A stretch of 6,227 bases of DNA, taken from a bacterium (GTDB lineage: Bacteria > Cyanobacteriota > Vampirovibrionia > Gastranaerophilales > UBA9971). The stretch covers positions 1-6,227 of the forward strand of contig JBAWVS010000083.1 of NCBI GenBank assembly GCA_037147175.1, written 5' to 3'. Under the pieces are notes generated by a model that worked only from the letters and a program-made list of their open reading frames with translations, was not told where the DNA came from and searched no databases. The position numbers and the translations under genes were made by a program. Positions 1 to 5,606 of the stretch are shown here, piece after piece; the stretch's first letter is position 1; each line of letters opens with the position of its first letter.

Positions 1-19
1 TTTTTATATATAATATAAT

Positions 20-28
20 TGGTATAAT
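20..28 (+). promoter_or_regulatory. Extended -10 promoter of the BI-1/trxB operon
   Basis: TGGTATAAT is a perfect extended -10 element (TGn followed by TATAAT), 33 bases before the first start codon. Two more TATAAT hexamers lie at 9-14 and 14-19, so the exact start point is ambiguous. The -35 region would fall at the window edge and cannot be judged. Confidence 0.6.
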
Positions 29-61
29 TTATGTAGTTGTTTAATTAAAGAGGACATATTT

Positions 62-763
62 ATGCAAACAGAAATAAAAACTTTTACCCAATCACAGGTA
101 GAACTGGAACAACGGGAATTTATAGTTAATGTTTATAAATGGATGTCGATGGGGCTGTTTTTAACGGCGGCTGTTGCTTATATTGTAGCCGGATCAAGCG
201 CAATAATTCATTTTATTTTCGGAAATATGCTTATTTTCTTCGGTTTAATAATTGCGGAAGTTTTTTTAGTCGGTCATCTTGCGGCAAATGTTAAAAAAAT
301 GTCGGCAAGTACGGCAATGAATACGTTTCTTGGCTATTCCGCATTAAACGGGCTGACTTTGTCATGTATATTTTTGATTTATACCGCAGCTTCTATAACT
401 ACAACTTTTGTTGTTACGGCAGGAACATTTGGAATTATGAGCTTTTACGGTTATGTAACAAAAAAAGATTTGACCAGCGTCGGTAATATCTGTTTTATGG
501 CATTAATAGGTTTGATTATAGCTTCTTTAGTAAATATTTTTCTTCATAACAGTATGATGTACTGGGTTATAACTTATGCAGGAATTTTGATATTTGTCGG
601 ATTGACTGCTTATGACACACAAAAAATCAAACAGCTTAATATAATAGGAAATTCGGGAACAGAAGAAGATGTTAAAGAGTCTATCAGCGGCGCTTTGATT
701 TTATATCTTGATTTTATAAACCTTTTCCTTATGCTTTTAAGACTTTTTGGCAACAGAAAATAA
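62..763 (+). CDS. Bax inhibitor-1/YccA family integral membrane protein
   Basis: This 233-residue polytopic protein has about seven hydrophobic helices (roughly 30-50, 53-72, 88-108, 110-131, 142-161, 166-184 and 208-228) after a polar, cytosolic-looking N-terminus. The length and seven-helix plan are typical of bacterial BI-1/YccA/YetJ proteins. Two acidic residues inside the last helices, D185 (in GLTAYDTQKIK) and D217 (in LYLDFINLFLMLLRLFG), match the aspartate pair that acts as the pH-sensitive calcium-leak switch in characterised members such as B. subtilis YetJ. By family knowledge it may be an inner-membrane Ca2+/H+-responsive channel or, like E. coli YccA, a modulator of the FtsH protease. 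Which role applies here is not visible. The ATG is set by AAAGAGGA at 47-54, with a 7-base spacer. It is the first gene of a three-gene operon; the next gene starts 2 bases after its stop. Confidence 0.9.
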   Translation: MQTEIKTFTQSQVELEQREFIVNVYKWMSMGLFLTAAVAYIVAGSSAIIHFIFGNMLIFFGLIIAEVFLVGHLAANVKKMSASTAMNTFLGYSALNGLTLSCIFLIYTAASITTTFVVTAGTFGIMSFYGYVTKKDLTSVGNICFMALIGLIIASLVNIFLHNSMMYWVITYAGILIFVGLTAYDTQKIKQLNIIGNSGTEEDVKESISGALILYLDFINLFLMLLRLFGNRK

Positions 764-765
764 TT

Positions 766-1302
766 GTGATTTTATCCCTATTTACAGCTTTATTAATATC
801 AAATGCGGGAATTAAAGAAGGAATTCCTGTATTTGACGTTAATTCAAATAATTCCGCTCAAAAAATAAAAATACTTAACGGAAATATTTCTATAAACAAA
901 GATTTTCCGGAAGAATTTTACGGAAAATGGATTGTAAAAAGTACTTTAATTGAAACAAATAACCCTGAACTTTTTCGCAGCAAAAGCGCAGATATATGGG
1001 AATTTGACAGAAACGGTGATACAATTACACTTTCAAACCCTGTAACAGGTGCTATTGCCTCAATAACCGTCAACGAAGTTATCGGCAAAAAAGCAAAATT
1101 TACAAGAGAGCATGCCTCCTCAAATAATATTGAGACAGAAACGCCTGAAGTTATAGTTGAAGGCGACAGTTTTTCGGGTGAAGACAAATTAATTATTAAA
1201 CATTTGTCTCAGGGTAAAATTTATAAAACAGATGTAGTAAAATATAGAGTAGAAGGTAAAAAAATTTCCGGTCCAACATTAAAGGATTTGTTTGCAAAAT
1301 AA
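766..1302 (+). CDS. Unrecognised 178-residue protein, probably exported, beta-rich
   Basis: I do not recognise this family. The start is GTG, 2 bases after the stop of the BI-1 gene. No ATG, GTG or TTG lies upstream in the open frame (open from 712) and there is no good Shine-Dalgarno, so translation is probably coupled to the upstream gene. Residues 1-14 (MILSLFTALLISNA) are hydrophobic like a signal peptide core but lack the usual positive N-region. Residues 15-45 are polar and linker-like. From about 48 there is a compact domain: FYGKWIVKST, then DIWEF, then LSNPVTGAIASITV, then alternating hydrophobic/polar strands and VVKYRVEGKKISGP near the end. This resembles a small lipocalin-like or barrel fold, but that is inference only. 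It has no cysteines, so it is not a lipoprotein or an obvious direct thioredoxin substrate. TrxB follows 26 bases downstream in the same operon. Confidence 0.8.
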   Translation: MILSLFTALLISNAGIKEGIPVFDVNSNNSAQKIKILNGNISINKDFPEEFYGKWIVKSTLIETNNPELFRSKSADIWEFDRNGDTITLSNPVTGAIASITVNEVIGKKAKFTREHASSNNIETETPEVIVEGDSFSGEDKLIIKHLSQGKIYKTDVVKYRVEGKKISGPTLKDLFAK

Positions 1303-1328
1303 ATTATCAGGAAGGAAAAAGGATTCTA

Positions 1329-2273
1329 ATGACACAAAAAGAGTTAAACTATGACTTATTAATACTTGGTGGCGGACCTGCTGGTCTTACTGCCGCTCTT
1401 TACGGAGGCAGAGGGCTTTTAAAAACAGCTATAGTTGATACAGGCGTGACCGGGGGACAGTTAACAAATATTCTTGAGATTGAAAATTATCCGGGATTTC
1501 CTCTTATCAGCGGTTATGATCTTGTTGAAAAAATTGAGCAGCATGCTGATAAATTTAATATAGAAAAATTTATAATGCAGGAAATCACAAAAATTGATTT
1601 AATTTCCCCTGTTAAAACCATTGAAACCTCAGAAAATATTTTTAAGGCAAAAACTATAATTATTGCAACAGGTGCACGACTTCAAAAAATAGGCGTTCCC
1701 GGTGAAACAGAATTTATAGGAAGAGGTGTAAGCTACTGTGCAGTTTGTGACGGAGCTTTCTTTAAAGAGAAAGAAGTTTGCGTTATAGGCGGCGGAAATG
1801 CTGCTGTTGAAGAAGCTCTCTACCTTACCAGATTTGCTTCTAAAGTTAATATTATCCACAGAAGAGATTCGCTAAGAGCCGAAAAAATTTATCAGGAAAA
1901 AGCTTATGCAAATCCTAAAATTAATTTTATTTGGGATACAGTTGTAACTTCCGTAAACGGGAAAGATAAAGTTGAATCTATTTCTGTACAGAACGTCATA
2001 ACAGGCGAAAACACCGAACTCAAGACTGATGCTGTTTTTCCGTATATCGGTTATAGCCCTAATACAGAACTTTTTCAAGAGCAAATCAAGCTTGACTCAA
2101 AAGGGTTTATTGAAACTGACATTAATCTTGCAACAAGCTGCGAAGGTGTTTTTGCGGCAGGTGATGTCAGAGTTTCTCCTCTAAGACAGGTTGTAATTTC
2201 TGCGGCAGACGGTGCTATTTCTGCAACCAGCGCAGTTAAATACCTGGAAGAAAAACAAGTTATACACGTGTAA
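1329..2273 (+). CDS. trxB: Thioredoxin-disulfide reductase
   Basis: This cytosolic flavoenzyme moves electrons from NADPH through FAD and a redox-active disulfide to thioredoxin. At 314 residues it has the normal low-molecular-weight TrxB length. Visible in order are the FAD dinucleotide site GGGPAG (14-19), TGGQL (41-45), an ATGA segment (113-116), the redox motif CAVCD (137-141), the NADPH fold GGGNAA (154-159), HRRDSLRA (177-184), and the C-terminal FAD segment AAGDV (276-280) followed by RQV (286-288). HRRxxxR is the NADPH 2'-phosphate clamp, so this looks like a true NADPH enzyme rather than a ferredoxin-dependent or orphan relative. The disulfide is CAVC instead of the commoner CATC. 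The ATG is set by AAGGA at 1319-1323 (5-base spacer), inside a purine block that also has AGGAAGGA at 1309-1316. It is the last gene of the operon; no thioredoxin gene is adjacent. Confidence 0.97.
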   Translation: MTQKELNYDLLILGGGPAGLTAALYGGRGLLKTAIVDTGVTGGQLTNILEIENYPGFPLISGYDLVEKIEQHADKFNIEKFIMQEITKIDLISPVKTIETSENIFKAKTIIIATGARLQKIGVPGETEFIGRGVSYCAVCDGAFFKEKEVCVIGGGNAAVEEALYLTRFASKVNIIHRRDSLRAEKIYQEKAYANPKINFIWDTVVTSVNGKDKVESISVQNVITGENTELKTDAVFPYIGYSPNTELFQEQIKLDSKGFIETDINLATSCEGVFAAGDVRVSPLRQVVISAADGAISATSAVKYLEEKQVIHV

Positions 2274-2299
2274 AAAAAGAGGCTATCGCCTCTTTTTTT
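2272..2299. terminator. Bidirectional intrinsic terminator between convergent genes
   Basis: The GC stem GAGGC (2279-2283) and GCCTC (2288-2292), with loop TATC, is flanked by seven A's (2272-2278) and seven T's (2293-2299). The A:T flanks extend the stem and give a U-tract in either direction. The stop codon of trxB (2271-2273) and that of the convergent RWYD gene (2298-2300) both overlap the structure. Confidence 0.9.
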
Positions 2300-2669
2300 A
2301 TTCTTCATCTTCCTCAAAATCTTCTTCATCATCATAAGAATTTTGAAGTTTATCATTTATTAATTCTGCGATGCTTCTTGCAATCTTGCTTTGCATCTCC
2401 TCTGAACAATTTTCAAGCATCTGTACAGAAGTCTTAATGGTAAGATCTATGTCGTACCATCTTTCGTTTCCTTTTTCACAGCGACCTTCTTCAACCGCCG
2501 AAAGGATATCTTCAACAGTATTGAATGCGTTTGATTCGATATTGTGTTCAATAATAACCTTGATTAAGTTCAAAGCAACCTGAATTTGAAACTTATCATC
2601 AGTAGTTTCAAGGATCTTCATTGCTTTTGAGAGAATCGGATCTCTGTCATACCATCTTCTTTGATCCAT
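2298..2669 (-). CDS. RWYD tandem-repeat small protein with acidic tail (function unknown)
   Basis: This is a 123-residue soluble, helix-rich protein; I know no function for it. It contains two copies of a unit that begins RWYDxD: residues 5-43 (RWYDRDPILSKAMKILE...) and 70-107 (RWYDIDLTIKTSVQMLE...), offset by exactly 65 residues. They share RWYD, a following D, LE, Q and A at matching positions, so an old internal duplication is likely. The last 11 residues are almost all D/E. A longer reading from an ATG at 2675 is possible, but AAAGGA (2680-2675) would overlap that ATG. The same sequence sits 5 bases before the ATG at 2669, so I choose the shorter form. It is transcribed alone, from a promoter in the gap before it to the shared terminator. 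An acidic tail and small helical repeats suggest a binding or adaptor role; this is inference. Confidence 0.85.
   Translation of the reverse strand: MDQRRWYDRDPILSKAMKILETTDDKFQIQVALNLIKVIIEHNIESNAFNTVEDILSAVEEGRCEKGNERWYDIDLTIKTSVQMLENCSEEMQSKIARSIAELINDKLQNSYDDEEDFEEDEE
2443..2657 (-). repeat. Internal duplication within the RWYD gene (two 20-base copies, 195-base period)
   Basis: Copies at 2443-2462 and 2638-2657 agree at 17 of 20 bases and encode the two RWYD motifs in the same frame. The spacing of 195 bases is exactly 65 codons. Confidence 0.75.
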
Positions 2670-2727
2670 AGCCATCCTTTAAAAATTTTCGGAATTGCAG
2701 ACACAAATTAAATTTTAAAGACATGTA

Positions 2728-2755
2728 ATTCTACCATTTTTATCGGTAAAATCAA
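2728..2755 (-). promoter_or_regulatory. Sigma-70-type promoter of the RWYD gene
   Basis: On the minus strand TTGATT (2755-2750) serves as -35, followed by a 16-base spacer and TAGAAT (2733-2728) as -10. The bases before it, TGG, make an extended -10. The start codon lies about 58 bases downstream. Confidence 0.55.
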
Positions 2756-2759
2756 ATAA

Positions 2760-2778
2760 GTGATTACTTTGTAATTAC
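2760..2778. repeat. Short inverted repeat upstream of the RWYD promoter
   Basis: GTGATTAC (2760-2767) and GTAATTAC (2771-2778) pair across a TTT loop with one G-T wobble. It lies just upstream of the -35 box of the RWYD gene and downstream of the LOG gene's stop. It has no U-tract and little GC, so it is not a good terminator; an operator is possible but unproven. Confidence 0.35.
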
Positions 2779-2809
2779 ATTAAGATATTTCTTTAAATTT
2801 ATATTCCAA

Positions 2810-3499
2810 TTATTTTAAATTGGGGAATTTCTCATCTAAAAGGGACTTAACATCATTGTATGATTTATAAATTGTTTGTCTGTTTGTACCCAGCGTTTTA
2901 ATTTTTTCGAGTGTTTCATATTGAAAATCTAAACCTTGATAAGGACCTATAAAAGAAACGTCAGGTTTTTTATCACCTTTTTCGTATCTTGCTTTTGCTA
3001 TAAACGATGTTGCTTCTGCAACTGTCATAGCGCCACCGGGAAAAGCAACAATATGCTTCGCAACTTTATCGAAATCCGCAATTCTTGTGAAATCGTCTCC
3101 AGCTCTTTTAATAATATTGCAGTTTCTATAATCTTCATTACCCCATGCCTCTTGAGTCATAAGACCAAGACATTCTCCATGATTTTTGTTTTCGGGATTC
3201 AATTCTGCTTCGTGTCCGCCTTTGTTAGCAGCACCCATTATACCTGCACTACCGGCGCCTGTAACAATATTGTAGCCTCTAGCTACAAGTTCTCTGGCTA
3301 AAGAATTTGCTTGTTTTGTATATGGAGATAATTCTTGACTGTCAACTGAAGCTCCTAATATAGCTATAGTTTTTTCTCTGCTTTCAGGTGTTGAATATTT
3401 GTAATTGATTTCTGCGGGAACTTCGTCTTTGTTTGAAGGTCTGTTTGCTTTGAAAAAAATATTACAATTTAATCTTAACGGTTTTACTGTTAAATCCAA
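2810..3499 (-). CDS. Divergent LOG/lysine-decarboxylase-like (SLOG) family protein
   Basis: This 229-residue Rossmann-type protein resembles the LOG family, whose active members are nucleoside-5'-monophosphate phosphoribohydrolases that release free bases. The core starts near residue 42: KTIAILGAS, then LARELVARGYNIVTGAGSAG with IMGAANKGG (69-95), then an arginine in FTRIADF (137-143), then FPGGAMTVAE (153-162). The family signature is PGGxGTxxE; here the second half reads PGGAMTVAE, keeping the two glycines, the threonine and the catalytic glutamate but losing the glycine before T. Activity is therefore uncertain. The first ~40 residues are an extension absent from standard ~190-residue LOG proteins. 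The start is TTG at 3499: an in-frame stop lies just upstream, and GAGG (3511-3508) is 8 bases before it. A weak -10 (TGCTATTAA, 3563-3555) may be its promoter. Confidence 0.85.
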   Translation of the reverse strand: MDLTVKPLRLNCNIFFKANRPSNKDEVPAEINYKYSTPESREKTIAILGASVDSQELSPYTKQANSLARELVARGYNIVTGAGSAGIMGAANKGGHEAELNPENKNHGECLGLMTQEAWGNEDYRNCNIIKRAGDDFTRIADFDKVAKHIVAFPGGAMTVAEATSFIAKARYEKGDKKPDVSFIGPYQGLDFQYETLEKIKTLGTNRQTIYKSYNDVKSLLDEKFPNLK

Positions 3500-3577
3500 G
3501 GTTTACACCTCACTATTTTATTTACAATTACTTAAAGACCCGTAAAAATAAAAGTTAATAGCAAAAATAAAAAATAC

Positions 3578-3589
3578 AACAAATTTGTT
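3578..3589. repeat. 12-base perfect palindrome upstream of the LOG gene
   Basis: AACAAATTTGTT is its own reverse complement. It sits between the fixX terminator and a weak candidate promoter (3563-3555) for the LOG gene, a plausible place for an operator. AT-rich palindromes arise easily by chance in DNA of this composition. Confidence 0.3.
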
Positions 3590-3591
3590 AC

Positions 3592-3622
3592 AAAAAATCC
3601 GACGAAATTCGCCGGATTTTTT
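3592..3622 (-). terminator. Intrinsic terminator of fixCX
   Basis: AAAAAATCCG (3592-3601) pairs with CGGATTTTTT (3613-3622), and a shorter inner stem CGA/TCG can extend it beyond one mismatch. On the minus strand this gives a GC hairpin ending in six U's, about 50 bases after the fixX stop. It separates fixCX from the LOG gene on the same strand. The A-tract on the other side would also let it work in the plus direction. Confidence 0.85.
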
Positions 3623-3673
3623 GATTAAATAAAACTTTCGCTACTTAGTTGCTAATGACAGGCAGCAGATTTT

Positions 3674-3976
3674 TTAAGCGTACTTGAAGCTTACGCCGCA
3701 GCCTGATTTTGGGTATTTCCAGTCAAGTGTCTTTGCAGGGCAAACAATTCTGCAAGCTCCGCATTCAAGACAATTTTCGAAACCAACCAGATTTTTATTC
3801 TGCTCTTCATCCCAATTGTAAACATTTGCAGGACAACAATAAGTACAAGGTCTGTCTTTACAAACTTTGCAGTCTTCCTGATTTGGTTTTAAGTGGGTTT
3901 CCTTGTCGCAGTTATATTTGACAGTAAACAACTTGTCATCTATATTCTCAGGAATTTTATTTTTTACTTCAGTCAT
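3674..3976 (-). CDS. fixX: Ferredoxin-like protein FixX
   Basis: This 100-residue iron-sulfur partner of FixC equals the ferredoxin domain of mitochondrial ETF-quinone oxidoreductase. The first cysteine group is C36, C39, C44, C47 and C48 followed by PANVY; the second is C69, C72, C75 and C79 (CLECGACRIVCP). The protein ends in the FixX-type tail LDWKYPKSGCGVSFKYA. Full cysteine sets allow one or two [4Fe-4S] clusters. In the known complex FixX relays electrons between the FixC flavin and the quinone. Its ATG overlaps the fixC stop (ATGA, 3976-3973), so the two are translationally coupled. The AGGAGG serving it lies inside the last codons of fixC, with an unusually long spacer of about 12 bases. 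C23 and C93 are additional cysteines outside the two groups. Confidence 0.95.
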   Translation of the reverse strand: MTEVKNKIPENIDDKLFTVKYNCDKETHLKPNQEDCKVCKDRPCTYCCPANVYNWDEEQNKNLVGFENCLECGACRIVCPAKTLDWKYPKSGCGVSFKYA

Positions 3977-5286
3977 CTTAGTAAAATACCTCCTACCAGT
4001 TTAATTACTTTGGTTATGTCGCAGAGAATGCCGAAAGATCTTTCTTTTAGTAAATTTCCGATAAAATCTTTGTACTTTTTCTGCTTTGGAATACTATCAG
4101 TGGTTGTAAACATATTGAAAAATTCATTTACTTTTCCCGGAATATAGTACTCCATGAATATTTTAGAATTTTTCTCGGCAAATTTCATCACATCTTTATA
4201 AGTTTTTAAATCTTTTAATACAAAAGAGTCATCAAGCTTTGTCTGGTATAGAGAAAGCATATTTGCAGTAAAATCATTCTTTTCTATGGCTTCTATTGCA
4301 GTTTCCGCTGCAAGTTTTCCGCTGACCATAGCAAGGTTTGTGCCTTCCCAATGAACATTATTTACCAACATTGCAGCATCTCCGGCAATAAGCACTCCGT
4401 CTTTATAGAGTGGAGGCATTGCTCCATATCCGCCTTCCGGTATAAGATGCGCTGAATATTCAAGAAGCTCTCCGCCTTGAATAAGAGGTTTTATTGAAGG
4501 ATGTTCTTTTAATTGATTTAACAAATCATAAGGTTTTTGTTTATGGTGTTTTAAATCTTCTAAAGAAATTCCAACGCCTACCACTATTGACTCAAGGTTT
4601 GTATAAATATATCCAAGCCCGACCATTCCTTGCATAGGTCCGCCAACTATTGTATAAATCACTCCGCTATCGCCTTCAAGATTAAATCTGTCCTGAATTT
4701 TTTCTTTAGGAAGAGAAATAACTTCTTTAACTCCGACTGCAACATTTGCAGGTTCAATTTCAGGACGATTCCATGCCTGTTTTGTAAGCAGAGAGTTTAC
4801 GCCGTCTGCAACTATAGTAACTTTTGCATAAAACTCTTCCTGTTCGGTTTTTACGCCGACCACTTTTCCGTCTTCAATAATTAAAGATTCGACAAGAGTT
4901 TGAGGAACTATAAATGCACCGGCTTTTTCTGCCTGTTCTGCGCACCATTTGTCCCATTTTGCTCTTATAACAGAAAAACTGCTGTAATGTCCCTCTTTTG
5001 AATGCTCCCCATTTCTGTAGCCTATTACAGTACCGTCATTATTTCCTAATAACGCAAATTTATGTTCAATATTATGTCTTTCTACCGGTGCTGATTTCCA
5101 GAACTCAGGATAAATTTCAGCGGTAGGCTGTGCATATATCGCACCGCCAAATACGTTTTTGCTTCCGGGATAGTCGCCTCTTTCAAGAACAACAACTTCT
5201 TTACCAGCTTTAGCAAGTGTCATGGCTGCCGCAATCCCTGCCGGACCTGCGCCCACTATCACCGCATCTACGATTTCTCTTTCCAC
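3973..5286 (-). CDS. fixC: FAD-dependent oxidoreductase FixC (ETF-quinone oxidoreductase-like)
   Basis: This 437-residue flavoprotein is homologous to the flavin part of electron-transfer-flavoprotein:quinone oxidoreductase. The N-terminal FAD fold reads VIVGAGPAGIAAA (9-21) with the ribose-binding glutamate in VVVLERGDYPGSKNVFGG (31-48). VADGVNS (159-165) and LIAGDAAMLVN (299-309) are the later FAD motifs. C-terminal segments such as HWEGTNLAM fit the FixC/EtfC subfamily. In FixABCX, FixA/B bifurcate electrons from NADH, sending one branch through FixC/FixX to the membrane quinone and the other to ferredoxin or flavodoxin. The start is GTG, supported by AAGGAG at 5299-5294 about 7 bases upstream and by the FAD motif beginning close to the N-terminus. 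It is transcribed together with fixX. No fixA or fixB lies upstream: that side holds a divergent region with two tiny genes. Confidence 0.95.
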   Translation of the reverse strand: MEREIVDAVIVGAGPAGIAAAMTLAKAGKEVVVLERGDYPGSKNVFGGAIYAQPTAEIYPEFWKSAPVERHNIEHKFALLGNNDGTVIGYRNGEHSKEGHYSSFSVIRAKWDKWCAEQAEKAGAFIVPQTLVESLIIEDGKVVGVKTEQEEFYAKVTIVADGVNSLLTKQAWNRPEIEPANVAVGVKEVISLPKEKIQDRFNLEGDSGVIYTIVGGPMQGMVGLGYIYTNLESIVVGVGISLEDLKHHKQKPYDLLNQLKEHPSIKPLIQGGELLEYSAHLIPEGGYGAMPPLYKDGVLIAGDAAMLVNNVHWEGTNLAMVSGKLAAETAIEAIEKNDFTANMLSLYQTKLDDSFVLKDLKTYKDVMKFAEKNSKIFMEYYIPGKVNEFFNMFTTTDSIPKQKKYKDFIGNLLKERSFGILCDITKVIKLVGGILLR

Positions 5287-5337
5287 TCTTTTTCTCCTTT
5301 TTACAGCTGTTTTTTATTTTAGCTCTTTTAATGTTTT

Positions 5338-5343
5338 ATTATA
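5338..5343 (-). promoter_or_regulatory. Candidate -10 box of fixCX
   Basis: A perfect TATAAT on the minus strand (5343-5338) lies 51 bases before the fixC GTG. No convincing -35 hexamer is present at 16-18 bases, and the surroundings are extremely AT-rich, so this is a position guess. Confidence 0.35.
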
Positions 5344-5374
5344 AAATAAAAATATATTTTTAAAAATAATCAGG

Positions 5375-5380
5375 TATAAT
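5375..5380 (+). promoter_or_regulatory. Candidate -10 box of the small membrane-peptide operon
   Basis: GGTATAATTT (5373-5382) repeats exactly the ten bases found at the promoter of the first operon (21-30). Transcription would begin near 5387, within or at the edge of the dyad at 5386-5414. No clear -35 is visible. Confidence 0.45.
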
Positions 5381-5385
5381 TTAAG

Positions 5386-5414
5386 TTCTGTATAAAATTA
5401 AATTATATACAGAA
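5386..5414. repeat. 29-base dyad at the predicted transcription start
   Basis: TTCTGTATA (5386-5394) and TATACAGAA (5406-5414) are perfect 9-base inverted copies. After one mismatch the inner AATT/AATT also pairs, so only the central base and one pair are unmatched. It follows the -10 box by five bases and ends just before the reading frame of the first small membrane peptide. It could be a repressor operator or, in RNA, a 5'-end hairpin. Confidence 0.6.
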
Positions 5415-5480
5415 ATAGTTAAAATTTTATGGACTGTTGTTATTGTCTTAACCGGCGGTTTAGCCGCAATTTTTATTAAT

Positions 5481-5606
5481 ATGGATAATTTTCAAAAAAT
5501 TATACTTTTTATAATCGGACTTTTAATAAATATTACTTTTATAATTTTGCTTATGGAAGCAAACAAAGATATAAATTGTATGATTGATAAACTGGAGGAA
5601 AAATAA
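5481..5606 (+). CDS. Small membrane peptide, two predicted helices if read from upstream (start uncertain)
   Basis: From the ATG at 5481 this reads as 41 residues: MDNFQK, a hydrophobic helix (IILFIIGLLINITFIILLME), then a charged tail ending DKLEEK. The same frame is open back to 5385, and the upstream part encodes a second convincing helix (ILWTVVIVLTGGLAAIFIN) preceded by a lysine. The true product is therefore probably about 60-70 residues with two membrane spans and a short loop at NMDNFQ. No ATG, GTG or TTG exists in that upstream part; ATA at 5415, ATT at 5424 or CTG at 5388 would have to be used, and no Shine-Dalgarno supports any of these or the ATG at 5481. I give the minimal standard-start form. 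Its stop overlaps the next start by one base (TAATG), which supports translation of this frame. Function is unknown. Confidence 0.5.
   Translation: MDNFQKIILFIIGLLINITFIILLMEANKDINCMIDKLEEK

Noticed and set aside
2673-2675. Upstream ATG (giving MAMDQ...) as the start of the RWYD protein.
   Set aside because: The only Shine-Dalgarno, AAAGGA at 2680-2675, overlaps this ATG, while it is ideally placed 5 bases before the next one at 2669.
2760-2778. Hairpin after the LOG gene as its terminator.
   Set aside because: The stem is AT-rich with a wobble, a 3-base loop and no U-tract on the minus strand. The LOG transcript may instead run into the RWYD gene and end at 2272-2299.
3623-3673. Possible small RNA or hairpin between the fixX stop and its terminator (TGCT/AGCA arms).
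   Set aside because: Only four pairs with a long loop and no promoter; it is best read as the 3' untranslated end of fixX.
4630-4884. Open frame on the plus strand inside fixC.
   Set aside because: It lies wholly opposite a well-supported FAD protein, has a cysteine/phenylalanine/asparagine-rich composition typical of antisense frames, and has no ribosome site.
5386-5414. LexA/SOS-box-like halves (CTGTATA and TATACAG).
   Set aside because: The CTG and CAG are 19 bases apart, not the 10 of the classical LexA box, and no SOS gene is nearby.
5429-5479. ATG-started 16-residue reading frame MDCCYCLNRRFSRNFY, ending one base before the ATG at 5481.
   Set aside because: It has no ribosome site, and the overlapping frame encodes a much more plausible membrane helix. 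It could be a leader peptide, but nothing supports that beyond position.
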